Shown piece by piece: positions 12,051 through 24,997 of a stretch of 64,000 bases of DNA. Location: positions 1 to 64,000 of the forward strand of contig SKCR01034804.1 of assembly GCA_019454045.1 (NCBI GenBank), read 5' to 3'. The translations under genes were made by a program, and so were the position numbers. The notes under the pieces are model-generated. The model saw nothing but the letters and a program-made list of their open reading frames with translations, ran no database searches and was not told where the DNA came from. Numbering within the stretch: position 1 is the stretch's first letter; each line of letters opens with the position of its first letter. This DNA comes from Zanthoxylum bungeanum. Its lineage: Eukaryota > Streptophyta > Magnoliopsida > Sapindales > Rutaceae.

Positions 12051-15000
12051 TGTGGATGCTGGATTTCGGCCGAGGTCCACAATCGAGAATTTGTAGGTTG
12101 GGGGCATCAGCGATCCTGCAAGACAAGTAGAGTAGAGTGAGCGGGAGTAGACTACCACCGGTGTGGTGGGTACCGGAGGCACCGACGCTCAAGTCAGTAG
12201 TATGAAATGAGCAGTAAATATGTAAAATGTGAAAGCAAGGTTTAATGTACTTTGACCTCTTTGGGTGGCCGTGAGGGCGGTGGAAAGTGTGTTTAAAGGG
12301 ATGGAGTGCTCAGGGAGCTTGTGTCAGAGAGCAGAAGCATGTAAGAGAGAAATGGAGCTTGGATTGGAGAACTCTCTCCCCTTTATGTGCTGAGTTACCT
12401 CTTTTTTATAGATCGAAGGAATCATCCTTGTAGCTGTCAGATGAGCTGCATATGGGACCTACAACGTGCTGTGATTTCTGGCAATGGGGCCTCGCACATG
12501 TTTAATGTTTCTGCTTTCGGCGGGGAGGATAATGTGCATGTGTTTGTGTTTTTAGAAAAAGAGGAATAGTTAGTAACAATTGTGTTTTATGCTATCTACT
12601 TATTTGGCTTTTCATTTGTAGCGTTATGTACCGATGGAATAAAGTCTTTTGGGCTGGGTTCTTCCAATATGGTTTTTAAGGGCCAATATTTGTGGGCTTT
12701 TGGTATTGAATTTTGACGTGAAAAGACAATTTTACCCCTGGCCCAAATTTGGCACGTACAGTTTGTCCCCTACTCTCTAAGTCAAGTCGTCCTTGACTTG
12801 GAGAGTATTTCAATATATGTCGAATATAACAAGATGTATCTCGTACCAGTCAAGAATGTACTAGTTCATGTTTCATACGACAGAGTGAATTCAATGCATG
12901 GTTTATGAGTAGTCCAAGTCTTCAACTTGGCTTGACACAAGCCATGGGGAATGTCCCCAGTCGACTGAACCATAATACGGTTCAGGAGTATATTCCATAC
13001 GATAATTGTAAACTGGACAGAGGAAGTCCAGGTCTTCAACTTGACTCGGCATTATTCGTGGGGAATGTCCCCAGTCGACTGAACCTGACGAAGGTCAGGA
13101 TAATCCCCATACTATTGGTCAAAGGACCAGGGGAGTCTTCAATGTCGTCTGACCAGATGAAGGTCATATATTGACTCTACTTGAGCCATGGGGAATGTTC
13201 CCAGTCGACTGAACCAGACGAAGGTTCAGGATAATCTCCATACTACTAGTCATGGACCAGTGGAGTTTACAATGTCGTCTGACCAGATGAAGGTCATATA
13301 TTGACTCTACTTGAGCCATGGGGAATGTTCCCAGTCGACTGAACCAGATGAAGGTCAGGATATCTCCATACTACTGGTCAAGGACCAGAGGAGTCTTCAA
13401 ATTATTCTAGACCAGTTGAAGGTTATATATTGACTCTACTTGAGCCATGGGGAATGTTCCCAGTCGACTGAACCAGAAGAAGGTTCAGGATAATCTCCAT
13501 ACTACTAGTCATGGACCAGTGGAGTTTACAATGTCTTCTGGACCAGATGAAGGCCAGGTCTTCAACTTGACTCTACATGAGCCAATGGGGAATGTTCCCA
13601 GTCAACTGAACCTGATGAAGGTCAGGATAATCCTCATACTACTGGTCAAAGGACCAGGGGAGTCTATTATATCTTCTGGACCAGATAAAGGCCAGGTCTT
13701 CAACTTGACTCTACTTGAGCCAATTGGGAACGTTCCCAGTCGACTGAACCAGACGAAGGTTCAGGATAATCCCCATACTACGTGTCAAAGGACCAGGGGA
13801 ATTTACAATATCGTCTGACCAGATGAAGGTCAGGTCTTCAACTTGACTCTACATGAGCCAATGGGGGATGTCCCCGGTCGACTGAACCAGATGAAGGTCA
13901 GGATAATCCCCATACTACGGGTCGAAGGACCAGGGGAATCTACAATATCGTCTGACCAGATGAAGGTCAGGTCTTCAACTTGACTCTACAAGAGCCAATG
14001 GGGGATGTCCCCGGTCGACTGAACCAGATGAAGGTCAGGATAATCCCCATACTACGGGTCGAAGGACCAGGGGAATTTACAATATCGTTTGACCAGATGA
14101 AGGTCAGGTCTTCAACTTGACTCTACATGAGCCAATGGGGGATGTCCCCGGTCGACTGAACCAGATGAAGGTCAGGATAATGGGTATATTGTCGAATGAG
14201 TTCATCAACAAGTTCCAAGATATAGGCGTGTAGATGTAGACTGAGATGAACATCAAGTCTCAAGTCATAACTATATGTGGTATCTATGACGATTCCCAAA
14301 CTATATACCAGATTATGTTTGCTGGGATTCATGTCATGTCTCAAGATATGCAAGTGTACTAACTATAACAATCTCCAAACTACATACTAGATGATGTCGA
14401 CTGGGATCATCAATAAGTCCCAAACTATAGACGTTTAGTGTCGATTGGGATCAATATTACGCCCCAAGCTACACATGTAGATGTCGAATGGGACAAACAC
14501 CAAGCATCAAGTCATCCACGCATAAGATCCACAAGTTCCAAGCTACGCTCATGTAGATGTCGATTGGGAAAAACATAAAGCATCAAGCCATACACACATA
14601 TGATCCACAACAAGTTCCAAGCTACAACATGTAGATGTCGATTGGGACAAATTGACTTGATGAAAAGTCTATCAAGGTTATTACGCATTCAATTGATGAG
14701 GATTTATGAGACTACGGTCGAATGAACTTTATGAAAGTTCAAAGAATAAATCACTCACTCTCATAGACCTGATGAAGGTTCAGGAGACCCCAATAGATAA
14801 ACTTGATGAAAGTCATCAATGTCGCTTCCATTCTACGAGACTACGGTCGAATGGACTTGATGGAAGTCCAAGGAGGTCATTACTCACTATCATAGATTTG
14901 ATAAAGGTCCAAGAGACAAAGGTAGAAAAGACTTTGAAAAATATCTATCAAGGTCATCACTCTTGACATTTCTACGATACTACCGTCGACTGGACTCATC

Positions 15001-15272
15001 GAACAGACTTGATGGAATTCCATGGAAGTCATTACTCATTATACTAGTCCTGAAGAAGGTCTACGATGCTACAATTGAATGAACTTGAAGTCATTACTCT
15101 TTTCTTTTCTGTGAGACTACTGTCGACTGGACTTCCACGAAGCTACGGTCGAATGAACCTGATGATTATCTATGAGAATCTTCATTCTACTAGACCTGAT
15201 GAAGGTCCAAGAAGCTATGGTCGACTGAACATGATGTAAGTCCAAGTGAATCTTCATTCTACCTATTCATTA
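12051..15272 (-). repeat. Long direct repeat, LTR-like copy 2, truncated at its right end
   Basis: This is the partner of 6365-9585 and includes the same tandem array (about 12937-14185) and the same degenerate tail. Similarity to copy 1 stops abruptly after 15272 where copy 1 continues in repeat sequence but copy 2 turns into AT-rich DNA leading to the Helitron-like end. No terminal CA with a matching target duplication was found, so this LTR appears cut. Confidence 0.6.
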
Positions 15273-15297
15273 ATTAAAAAACAAAATCATTTAATTC

Positions 15298-15397
15298 TGT
15301 AACACCGTGCCTACGGCACGAGCAAATACTGTAACACCGTGCCGTAGGCACGGGCCAAATACTGTAACACCGTGCCGTAGGCACGGGCAAAAACTAG
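15298..15397 (+). mobile_element. Helitron-like 3' terminus with three tandem hairpins
   Basis: Three near-identical units of roughly 34 bp follow one another, each with a palindrome of the form CCGTGCCGTAGGCACGG (the first is imperfect). The last hairpin is followed by CAAAAACTAG and then T. A GC-rich hairpin about ten bases before CTAG, with T after it, is the usual Helitron 3' end. The matching 5' TC end was not found, so the extent of the element is unknown. A promoter or attenuator role for the hairpins is less likely. Confidence 0.55.
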
Positions 15398-15568
15398 TAT
15401 ATATATATATAAAGAAAGGCACAGAACCACTGATTCTTCTCAAACCAAAAAACAAAAGCTTTCAATCTGATTAGTCTTATAGAAGAAAAACAAAGATAAA
15501 CTGCAATTCATAACTTCGGCAAAAGAAAGCATGAAATTACATTGTGTTGAGCATGACGACGTAGAATA

Positions 15569-15957
15569 TTAAAAGGGAGTTCATAAGGTCGGGTTAAATT
15601 AATATCCGATCCGTTTTTTACGGACCGATTCACGGATTTGATAACGCAACCCGACTCAACCTAAAAAACAATTTTTTAGTAGTTTTCTAACATTTTTATT
15701 ATTTTTTAAAGTTTTTATTATTGTTCCAATTGTTTATTATTTTTTATATGTATGACAAGTTTCGGAATATAAAATAGTTAGTATTTATGTCTAAAAATAG
15801 TTAATAAAAAAATAAAAAACTTTTTTTCGCTGACCCAACCCGACCCTCTCGGATTTACATACTCAATTTTCGGGTTCGGATTCATCAACCCGCGTAACAC
15901 GGTCCGATCGGATTTCATAAAATTTGAAAAAAATATGACTCGTGAACATCCCTTGTA
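15569..15957. mobile_element. Possible degenerate hAT-type MITE
   Basis: The block starts with AGGGAGTTCATAAGGTCGGGTT and ends with TGACTCGTGAACATCCC when read to its right edge; the outer bases form an imperfect inverted repeat. Both sides carry opposed CCGATCCG / CGGATC and CCCGACC / GGGTCGG motifs around an AT-rich core, the same plan as the two hAT-like elements in this window. No target duplication is visible. A minus-strand frame at 15778-16158 overlaps it and shows no protein features. Confidence 0.35.
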
Positions 15958-16182
15958 TAGCTGAACAGGCTTGCAATATATTAAGAGACTCTCTTCACCG
16001 GCAGCTGCCGACAAAAGCTCACAAGAATTTTGATGGCACATCTGGTCCACATTCCAACTCCAAATCAAGCTGCAACCGAGATCAAATATCATATGATCAG
16101 AAAAATAAATACATAAATAAACAACGTTAATACTTGTTTGATGAATTCTGATTCTCATAGTGAATGCTCAATCAACACCTGT

Positions 16183-17033
16183 TGTTGACGGCTGATTTTG
16201 GTCTCAAGTCAATATGTGAATATTACTCCCGAGACGATCCTCCCTCAATAGTGAATTTGTTCTGTTAAGGGGGAACCAAAAGTAAATTTAGCAAAAGACA
16301 GATAAATACACCAATCAACAAGGAGATTTAACGTGGTTCGGCTGATCAGATCCAGCCTACGTCCACGGGCACAAAACGAATGATACTTTTATTACTGAGA
16401 TATGCTACTATGATATCTCTTGTGTTTACAAGTCTGATCGTAATGATCTTGATATTGATTCTGATATTGATTCTCCTCCCTCTTATGCACACTCTACCCT
16501 CCTATTTATAATAGTGTAGAAATCAGATTCCTTCTCCTACAAGAATTTCCTAGTTGAGATAATTTTCTTTTCCCATAAGGATTCATAGTCAAAACTATTA
16601 CATTTTCCCATAAGGATTCCTAATCAAAACTACCTTTACTTTCTTTATCCTACTAGGACTCTGACTCACCAATTTTCCCCATGAAAGTAGGATAACTTAT
16701 CTACTTACCCCATAAGAATATGATAACTTATCTCTTTATCCCATAAGAATATGATAACTTATCATCTGGAGCATATCTCGCTATCTGGTCGGTCTTTATG
16801 AGGTCGGTTACAATGGTCCTTTGAGCTGAGAATGCTGCTACCGATCTGATAATGCTCGGTCATCCGAACCAAAGTGGTCGGTCACCTATCATCATGTGTT
16901 TGGTCTCTACCTGTTGGCTTTATAACACTCATGTGGTCGGGTCGGCATTAATGATTTCGACCGAGAAGGGAATTACCCTTTTTACCCCTGTCGTACTCCT
17001 TAAATAACATAGGACCTGAAAACACCATCAACA
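16183..17033 (-). repeat. LTR of the TGTTGACGG family (third copy, truncated element)
   Basis: Starts TGTTGACGGCTGATTT and ends ACACCATCAACA, the same ends as the LTRs at 19206-19981 and 58947-59901, and shares the internal AACGTGGTTCGGC and CCTACRTCCACGGGCACAAA blocks. It is followed by TATGTCCCCTAGTTCTCGG, which corresponds to the polypurine tract next to the 3' LTR of that family. About 350 bp of related interior (17034-17380) follows, after which the element is lost. Divergence from the other two copies is clear. Confidence 0.65.
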
Positions 17034-19200
17034 TATGTCCCCTAGTTCTCGGTTCCAATGAGTCTTACAAGTTGGTGTCGGGAACTATATAAGAGTGGTA
17101 CAGTTGATGAACTGATAGCCGATCTTCTGAAGGAGAAATTTTGTCGGCCCTCACTTACATCCTGATCGGTCTGACTCAGGTGTTCGGTCTGACTTTCTTC
17201 CTACCGAGGTGAAATCCCCTTATTGTCCTTCTGTAATTTTGTCCCTCGAGACGCGCAACCGTCACATCCTCTTAAATGCCCATCGGATCACTTCTAGGGT
17301 TTGACGGGAGCCTGCCACTTGTCAACCATCCGTCGTGCTCCCGCCAAAAGCAAAAAAATCCGACCGTTATGGTCAATTAAAACTCAACAAAATAAAGAAG
17401 ACATAAGATTGATGAAGACTTCAAGGTGAACTTTCAATAAGGAAGAAAAAGTGATTATGAAGACTATGTATTTTGTGTTTCCGATGCTAGGTAAGATGGC
17501 TAAGACTTTCTTTATATAGATAGAGTTTTCCAACCCTTAAAAAACACGTCTAAAATAAGCAGAATACGCAGGGACATTCAAACAATAGTTGAACACGTGA
17601 CGAACATGCATTTTTCTGCAAATCACGTTCGAATGTGATAACAAACGCAACTCGTAAAGACATTGGAAGGTTTCGTTCGAATATTGAGACGAACTCAACT
17701 CAAACGTGAATACCTATAAGGTTCTCTAAAGTGTTTATAGATCATTTTGTGAGTCAAGCCCACCATCGTCTTTGTTGGTTGTGAGACATAGCGCGGAAGA
17801 ACATTCGAAGTTGGAACAAATTCCTCATCTTCTTTCATTTGTAATCACACGGTAGTGAGCAAAATTTTTTCTCACTGCCGCCACTTGTTGGTTGATTTGG
17901 GGGCTCGGTTTGATTTGATCTTTGTCCAGAAAAATTAGGTAACATAAATGGATATTTCAAGAGTGTTGTGGGGCTGTTTTGGTGGGGGAAAAATCAGACC
18001 TAAAACATAGCTATTGTACACGCAAATCATGGGCTGTTTTGGGTGAGTTGTGCCGCATTTTGGATGCAAAACAGATTAGATCTGAAATACTGTTATGGGG
18101 CTGAAAAATTGTTAAAAACAGAAGCAAAATATCATACCAGGGGCTGGTCAGATTTGGCATCAAAGGGAGAGGGCAGGAAAAATTTTCAAAGTCGATCCTG
18201 GTGCCTAAGCCGCTTTTGCTGCGCAAATCGTTTCCTACAAAAACATATATAGTTTCCTATTAAAATAAAAACACTATTAAATTATCTACAATTAACATAA
18301 TCTCTACAATTATTTTTGATTATTTAATTATAAAATTAAAATATCTCTACAATTATTTGTTATTATTAAATCATAAAATTAAAATAATAAAACAATATAA
18401 AAACATAATTTATAATTAAAGTAAAAAAAAAAACATATTAATTTAACTAATTAATATTTTAATCTATTATTATTAAATTATTAAATTAAAATAAATAAAC
18501 ATATTATAAAAGAAAATATATTATAATCTCTCATTAAAATAAAAACATATGTGACACTTAATCTTTACAATTAACCTCAACAATTAATTTTTTATTATGA
18601 AATTAAAATATATTTACAATTAATTTTTTTATTAAATAAAAAACTATTAAAATAAAAATACATACTATAATTCTATAACAATTATATTATGATACGAAAA
18701 TATATTATACTACTATATTACAATTAAAAACACTATTAAATTATAAAATTAAATTAATAAATCTATCAAATAAGAGCTCTATTATAACAAGAAAATATAT
18801 TATTCTATCATATTAATCATTAAATAATATCAAAGATAATCCGACGAAGAATATATATATAAGTTGAACATATTTAAGCTTTCTCATCGTGTCACGTGAG
18901 ACTTAATTTTTATAATTAATTTTTTATTACCTATTATGAAAAGAAAATATATTATAATCTTCTATTAAAATAAAAAATATATATGTGGCACATAATCTCT
19001 ACAATTAATGTTTTTGTTAGTAAATTATAAAATAAGAATAAAAAACATATTACAATATAAAAATATAATCTCATATTAAAAAAAGAAACAGTAGCCCACA
19101 AAATCTAGTTTTTTTTTTTGGACTCTGGGACTATTGTTATTTGTTATTTTATTTTGAATTATTTCTATAAATTTTTTATTTCATGAATTTTTTATTATTT
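17034..19200. other. TE remnants and AT-rich spacer
   Basis: 17034-17380 resembles the interior next to the 19206 LTR, including an AACTATATAA block. 17400-18000 has CGTTCGAA-type motifs that recall the Tat LTRs at 34805, but no boundary can be drawn. 18240-19140 is very AT-rich with no coding potential. Frames at 18011-18252 show no domain. Confidence 0.35.
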
Positions 19201-19205
19201 ACTGT

Positions 19206-19981
19206 TGTTGACGGCTGATTTCCGTCCCAAAGACAGTTTCAAGATAACTCCCCCGAGACAACCTTCCCCAAATCTTGAATTTGTTTGATTATGGTGAGAC
19301 CAAAGGCAAATTTAGTAAAAGGCGAGAAAAACACACAGATAGACAAAGAGTGTTTGAGACTACCCTCCATTTTTTATACTAATGAATATGTAACATTGTT
19401 CCCACGCCTCAATAACGTCACCCACGTGACCTTCCGACTGATTAACGGGCTCTCTGCCTCAAGACTGTCGTCGCCGAAAGTAAGCCTGCCGTCTGACGGC
19501 CTGTCACATCAACCTATTTTTCTTCTGCCACACGCAATATACTGGATCCAGCCTGTAAAGATCTTTCGTACAGTAACACAAATCAGAGATGGCCTGATCA
19601 CACATCGGTCTCCACATGATCGACCATGTGGTTAACCGGGCTACCCAAACTGATCTCGGCCCGACCCAAAACGTCCGAGCTCATTTTCCGTGGTACTGAA
19701 GATGAAACAGAACTGAACTGAGCTACCGGGCTCTTGCTGTGGTCGGTCTGAACTGTCCGACCCATCTTCCGTGATCGGTCTCTACTTTGATGTGGTCAGT
19801 CTTTGAATCTGTACCATACTGTGTGCTCTGGTCGTCCAGATCCGGAAAACTGTGTCAGAACTCTCTTTCTGGCCGATGAATAACCCAAACCCTCTGAACA
19901 CTTGACCATCTAAAAGGGAAAATCTCATCTATGCCTTTGTCGAACTGTTCACAGTATTTGTCACAAAAAACATCATCAACA
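19206..19981 (-). repeat. 3' LTR of the outermost element
   Basis: 776 bp, 955 bp in its partner; it lacks about 180 bp that contain the AACGTGGTTCGGC block, the junction lying near 19350. Immediately right of it TTAGTCCACTAGTTCTCGG is the complement of a polypurine-like tract. Confidence 0.75.
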
Positions 19982-20723
19982 TTAGTCCACTAGTTCTCGG
20001 TATCAATGAGTTAACGAGTTGATGCCGGGAACTATATAAAAAGATGGTGATGTGTTGATCGGCTATGCGGTGGTCGGCTCCAAGAGCCACGGAGAAAGCT
20101 GTCTTTGCTGCCAATCAGATCGTCCCTGTTACCTTCATACGCTCGGTCACTAAGGATTCTGATGCTCATCTATATGATTCTCTGACTTGGAGCCAATTCC
20201 TCATTTACCCTTCTAGTAGATGTCTCAACAGAAGCCGAAGTTCCTCCTACCGTCCCGACTGAAACTGACACCCCTTATGCCGAGCCTATACCAAAGATCC
20301 TGCCCCCCGGACCAGATCAAGATAATCCTACTGCCCAATTCCCTCTTCCGATGCTTATCTTCTGAATGCTTCCTTTATTGTCTTCCATACTTAGCATGAT
20401 TCCAAATTTTAACTTGCTAATTCGTTCTTCCAAATTTGAATGTGAGAAGAGATTTTGATCCTGACCAATTAGAACCTGTCCATGAGGGGAAAACTCTATC
20501 CCCGAGCCGATGATGATGCACTCGATGGGACGTAACTCGACCCCGAGCCAACAAAATACTAGGCTCTGAGGGAATATTACCTCCCCAGACCAATAGAGAG
20601 CCGGTCATGGGGAGATGCTCTGACCTCATATCGATGAAAATCCTCTCGGTGGGACGTAACCTGACCCCGAGGTAGAAGAAACACTTGGCTCTGGGGGAAT
20701 GTCACCTCCCCATACCAACAAAG
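19982..20723 (-). other. Left interior fragment of the outermost element
   Basis: Contains two or three degenerate copies of a unit with GGGACGTAAC, CCCCGAG and GGGAATNTTACCTCCCC (about 20520-20720). No coding features. It is interrupted after 20723 by the copia LTR. Confidence 0.5.
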
Positions 20724-21605
20724 TGTTGGACAATTATGACCCATAGCGTCACTATTTGTAAAAGACATTGTGGTTTTTGTACAAATTAACTATGTGACAA
20801 TGGAAAATATATTTTATCATTTTGTAATTAGATTACTTGTATATATAAATGATAAAAGTCCTTATGATTAGTTCCGGATTATAAGATATGAGACAATATC
20901 AATCCACAAAGATTTAATCATTAAATATCCATAGTCGTAGTACTATCGAGACTGGACATCGATAATGCAGAATAGACTAGTATTGCACTTGTGCGTGCTA
21001 TGGAAGAGTAACAGCATAGTTCTCATATATTTAAGTATTGGATACTTATGCAAGTGTGATAGGAGGTTGTGTTTACCGTTGGTGCGGAAACAGCTTTGCT
21101 CTGGATAGACCACGCGGAATCCCATTGGTAGTATGACTATGTGTCTATGGGAATCCGCTTCAGGGTAGGTGTATTTGGTCTTAACCTGAGACTTGCATCG
21201 CTAGTACTTACAACAATCAATACGCTTTGGTTTTGGTCGTCCGAGACTTTAACAGGTTTTGTGTACGCCTCTTCTGGGTTTATTGAGAATCGTAGTGTAT
21301 TGGGTGTGATGTCAAGACGGAAGTATCACTTCAGTCATATGGAGATGGTGATCACGCATGGATACAGAACCGGTTCTCTATTATGTTGCAACTATCGGGA
21401 TAATATGATAAGGTCATGATTATCCGATTATAGAGACTAGTTGATTGTGATCTGATATATGCTTCGTACGGGGCAAACACTATTCCAGCCTCAGGCCTTG
21501 CATGTGACATCAGATACTGGATCGCAATACGCAATACTACGTATAATACGTCTGTTATAGATTATATATTCCTTTAAGAATATTTCTGGAGAATTGGGTA
21601 GGCAC
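20724..21605 (+). repeat. Copia 5' LTR, left part
   Basis: Starts TGTTGGACAATTATGACC after AACAAAG. It continues after the 8-kb insertion at 29669, with GGCAC duplicated at 21601-21605 and 29664-29668. Frames at 20943-21534 are shadows within the LTR. Confidence 0.55.
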
Positions 21606-23681
21606 TGACCGGCGTAAACACACACGTATAACGCAAGCGCACGTATCGTTCAAGTAGTATAAAAATATCGATCCCACGAGGACTTAATTTCTACTGTTGT
21701 TATTAATTATTGAATCTATTTATTTACAGATATCTAATTAAATAGAGAAGAGAATGATTGTTTGATTGATTGAAAGTGGTTTTACAAAATAAATAAATAA
21801 ATAAAAAGACAAAAGAAAATACTAAGGAAAATAACAAAAGACACAAAGATCTAGGGTCGTGAATCATTCTAATATCATTTAAAAGATGAAGTGGTTATTT
21901 TATGTTTGTGTAATAAATCAGTTTACTAACCTGGAACACTAAATTATGCAAAAGCCTCTGCCGATGGTCAGACGCAAATACCCAGTTTAACCCAATTGAA
22001 CCATATGTCCATGTCAACCAAATTATCTGGATTCATTAAGTGTAAGTTCCAATTATGGCTACCCCCGCCCGACAGGTATATTCATATCCTGTAAGGAAAT
22101 CTATTAAAGGGTTATCTATCCTCAAGGAAGATCGTGGGCTATTAAGTCTAAGGCTGAAACCTAAAATCCCTATGTCTAGTTCATTTTAGATTTACCACAT
22201 CAATCTTATTGGTGATCAGACAACAAGAAGCATTAAGCTTAAGACTTAATAAGTAAACCTTTAAATTACCCAAACTATAAAACAACCATTTATAAACCGG
22301 TGATATTAGAATTCATCACAACCCCAGATAACTAACACATAACTAGGGCTAGTAACAACTTAAAAGTAAAAGACATAAAGTAAAAATACTGAAAAGTAAA
22401 AGACATAAAGTAAAAACTGAAAAGTAAAATAAAATAAAATGCTAAGGTAAAAGGAATTACTTTTACTACTACTAATTTAGATATCTCCCATAAAATAATA
22501 TATAAACCTGTGATATTATTTTACCAACCGACCAATCTGGCGGTATCCTGATTAAGTCAAATTAAGTCCAACTAGCCATATAGGCGGTAAAATTTGTCCA
22601 TAATCCAGCCATAAAGGCGGTACCAAAATAAATTTACCAACCGACCAATCTGGCGGTATCCTTGATTAGTCAGGTTTAAACCAGATTAAATTGAATTGCC
22701 AACCGACCAATATAGCGGTATCCTTTATTAATCAGTATTTTAAATAGTGAATATATTATTTTTAAGGGAGATTAATCTAAATAGTAACAGTAAAAGAATT
22801 ACCTTTCACCCTAGCTTGGGAAATTACCTCCTCATTACTGAAAAGTAAAAACTGAAAAATTAAAGAAAGAAAAGTACTGTGCGTAAAAGTAAATCGCGGA
22901 AAGTAAAAACTGAAAAGTAAAGAAAAGAAAGTGCGAAACTGAAAATTAATTACTGAAAACTAAAAATAAACAAACTAGATACAATCTTCTTATTTATTCA
23001 TTAAGAATTTCAAAGAAGAAAGTATGAATTTTACAAATGAAATGGCTTGGTATTTATAGGCAAAATTTTGCCTCCATCAAATCATCCATCAAATTCTCCA
23101 CCAAATCCATTATTAATTTCTCCACTAATTACTCCACCAAATCCATAATTGCTCCACTAATTGCTTATCTTGTTTGGTGTTGATTTGATAATTTTTATTA
23201 ATTATTAATTAATTAATATTTTGCTTTGAAAATGATTGATAATGACTTTTAATAATTACACTCCACACACTTCTGGATGGTTCATCAATTTCGGTCATGA
23301 AATCATCAGAATTTGAAAATATTTTCTCTTTCAAAGTTGTAGATCGTTGAGTCTTCTTTAATCTGGAACTTGAATCAGCTCAATCCGATATCGGAGTAAA
23401 AAGTTATGCCCAAAATACGACAGATGCGCAAAACTGGAATTTCCAAAACTGCACTTCGTCAAAAACGCCATTTCAAGTTTCCAATCTCCAAAATTAATAT
23501 ATCAAGTCCAATAATTGCCCTTATTTGATCCACATTTCATCCTAAATGATTTCATTGAGTCCCGATATTATTTTATCTGCAAAATAAAATAAAACATATC
23601 AAAACGTTCATCAAACCCGAGAAACTAAACAAAATATTAAGTAAAAGGGGCGGTAAATATTGATATATTTTCCGCTCATCA
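21606..23681 (-). repeat. 3' LTR of the LOG-carrying element
   Basis: Near-identical to 27591-29663. Inside are three to four copies of an AACCGACCAATCTGGCGG-like motif (22534, 22632, 22700 and a variant near 22586) and runs of GAAAAGTAAA units. Confidence 0.92.
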
Positions 23682-23697
23682 CACCCCCAAACCTAAC
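23682..23697 (-). other. Polypurine tract of the LOG-carrying element
   Basis: On the minus strand the sequence is GTTAGGTTTGGGGGTG directly before the TGATGAGCGG start of the 3' LTR, as expected for second-strand priming. A very similar GGTTTGGGGGT block recurs at 24899-24910 inside the element. Confidence 0.8.
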
Positions 23698-24250
23698 ATT
23701 TTGCTAGTCCTCGAGCAAAACAACAAAATAAAATTAAAATTAAACTAAGCCACTTTCGTAGGGATCACGATTGCATTTAGCATATGCGACAAGCCTTTAA
23801 ACCCCTAGGTGTCCCTAGTGGACGAGTTATATTCTCGTGAGGGCTTACAGCAACGATACCCACAAACGTTTTACAAAAGTAAAAAGATAATAAAACTAAT
23901 GCACACAAAAGAAAAAAGACAAACGAAAAGAGAATAAAGATGTTAGTGACTAATCAGGTGAAACTTCTACTCCAAGTTACTAGTTGTTTTGTTTTATTCT
24001 AAATTACTAAATAAGTAAATTCTCCGATTATTTTTACCATTCTTCATATACACAGCCAACATAATATTAAACAACTCATTTTTGCCCACAACAGTCATAA
24101 GTGCAGTTGATAAGAGAGTAATATTTTTGTCCTAAAGTTCTATCAGATTTCACACCTTTTTGTAGCAATGGAATAATTTTTCTGATTTTTCTGATTTTTT
24201 TCTTTGATTTTTCTGAATTTTGACTTTTTATTTATATACAATACCTTCCG

Positions 24251-24467
24251 TCTATGTAGCGAGTGTTGGGTCGGTGGCTCCCAAACCAATTGGCTTTAGG
24301 GCACCAGGTGTTAAGACACCCCTACAGACTTAATTACCCAGACTTAAGATATATATATATTTTTTGCAGCATCTTTGATCCATGTAACGAGCTTTGGGCC
24401 AGTGACTCCCAAACCAGTTGGCTTTAGGGCACTAGGTGTTAAGACACCCTTACAGACTTAATAACTC
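24251..24467 (-). repeat. Tandem duplication in the 3' untranslated part of the LOG-carrying element
   Basis: Two copies of about 93 bp (24251-24343 and 24377-24467) share CTCCCAAACCA, TTGGCTTTAGGGCAC, AGGTGTTAAGACACCC and ACAGACTTAAT. They lie between the LOG stop codon and the polypurine tract. No function is evident. Confidence 0.75.
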
Positions 24468-24997
24468 GGATCTCAGATTTTTTTTTTTTACTCCATTGCT
24501 TTTTGAGATGCTTCCTCCAATTAAACTAGAGCACTGAATATTACAAACTTTTCAATTTTAGCTCATGTCTGTATGTTACTATATATGTTGATAATATTTG
24601 TCAACTGAGCATATGAAGATTTATTTTAGTCCGTTTTATGGAGAATTCACAAACTAAATAATTCAAAATGAAATAAACAAAAATTAACTTGTTTCGAAAT
24701 AGGCTTGAGATACGTCTTAGGAATGGAAACTCCTTACTCGGCTATCTCTTACCAATTTCACTTTTTTAGTCAAATTAAAAACACAAAAACACAAAATATT
24801 TTTGTAATTTTTTGAAATTTTTTCATTTTTTTGTATTTTTCGAAAAAATTTAGACTAAAAATAAAAACACAATACAAACAAGTACTATTAACTATATCTC
24901 ACCCCCAAACCTAAATGAGACATTGTCCCCAATGTCTTAAACAGTGAAAGAAGAGTTTAGAAAATAATACCTGGTTAGCTGAAATTCTACAGGAAAA

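Noticed and set aside
15298..15397. CRISPR-like series of short palindromic repeats
   Set aside because: Only three units without variable spacers, in plant DNA, ending in a Helitron signature.
18240..19140. Possible matrix-attachment or origin-like AT-rich region
   Set aside because: Only base composition supports it; nothing specific was seen.
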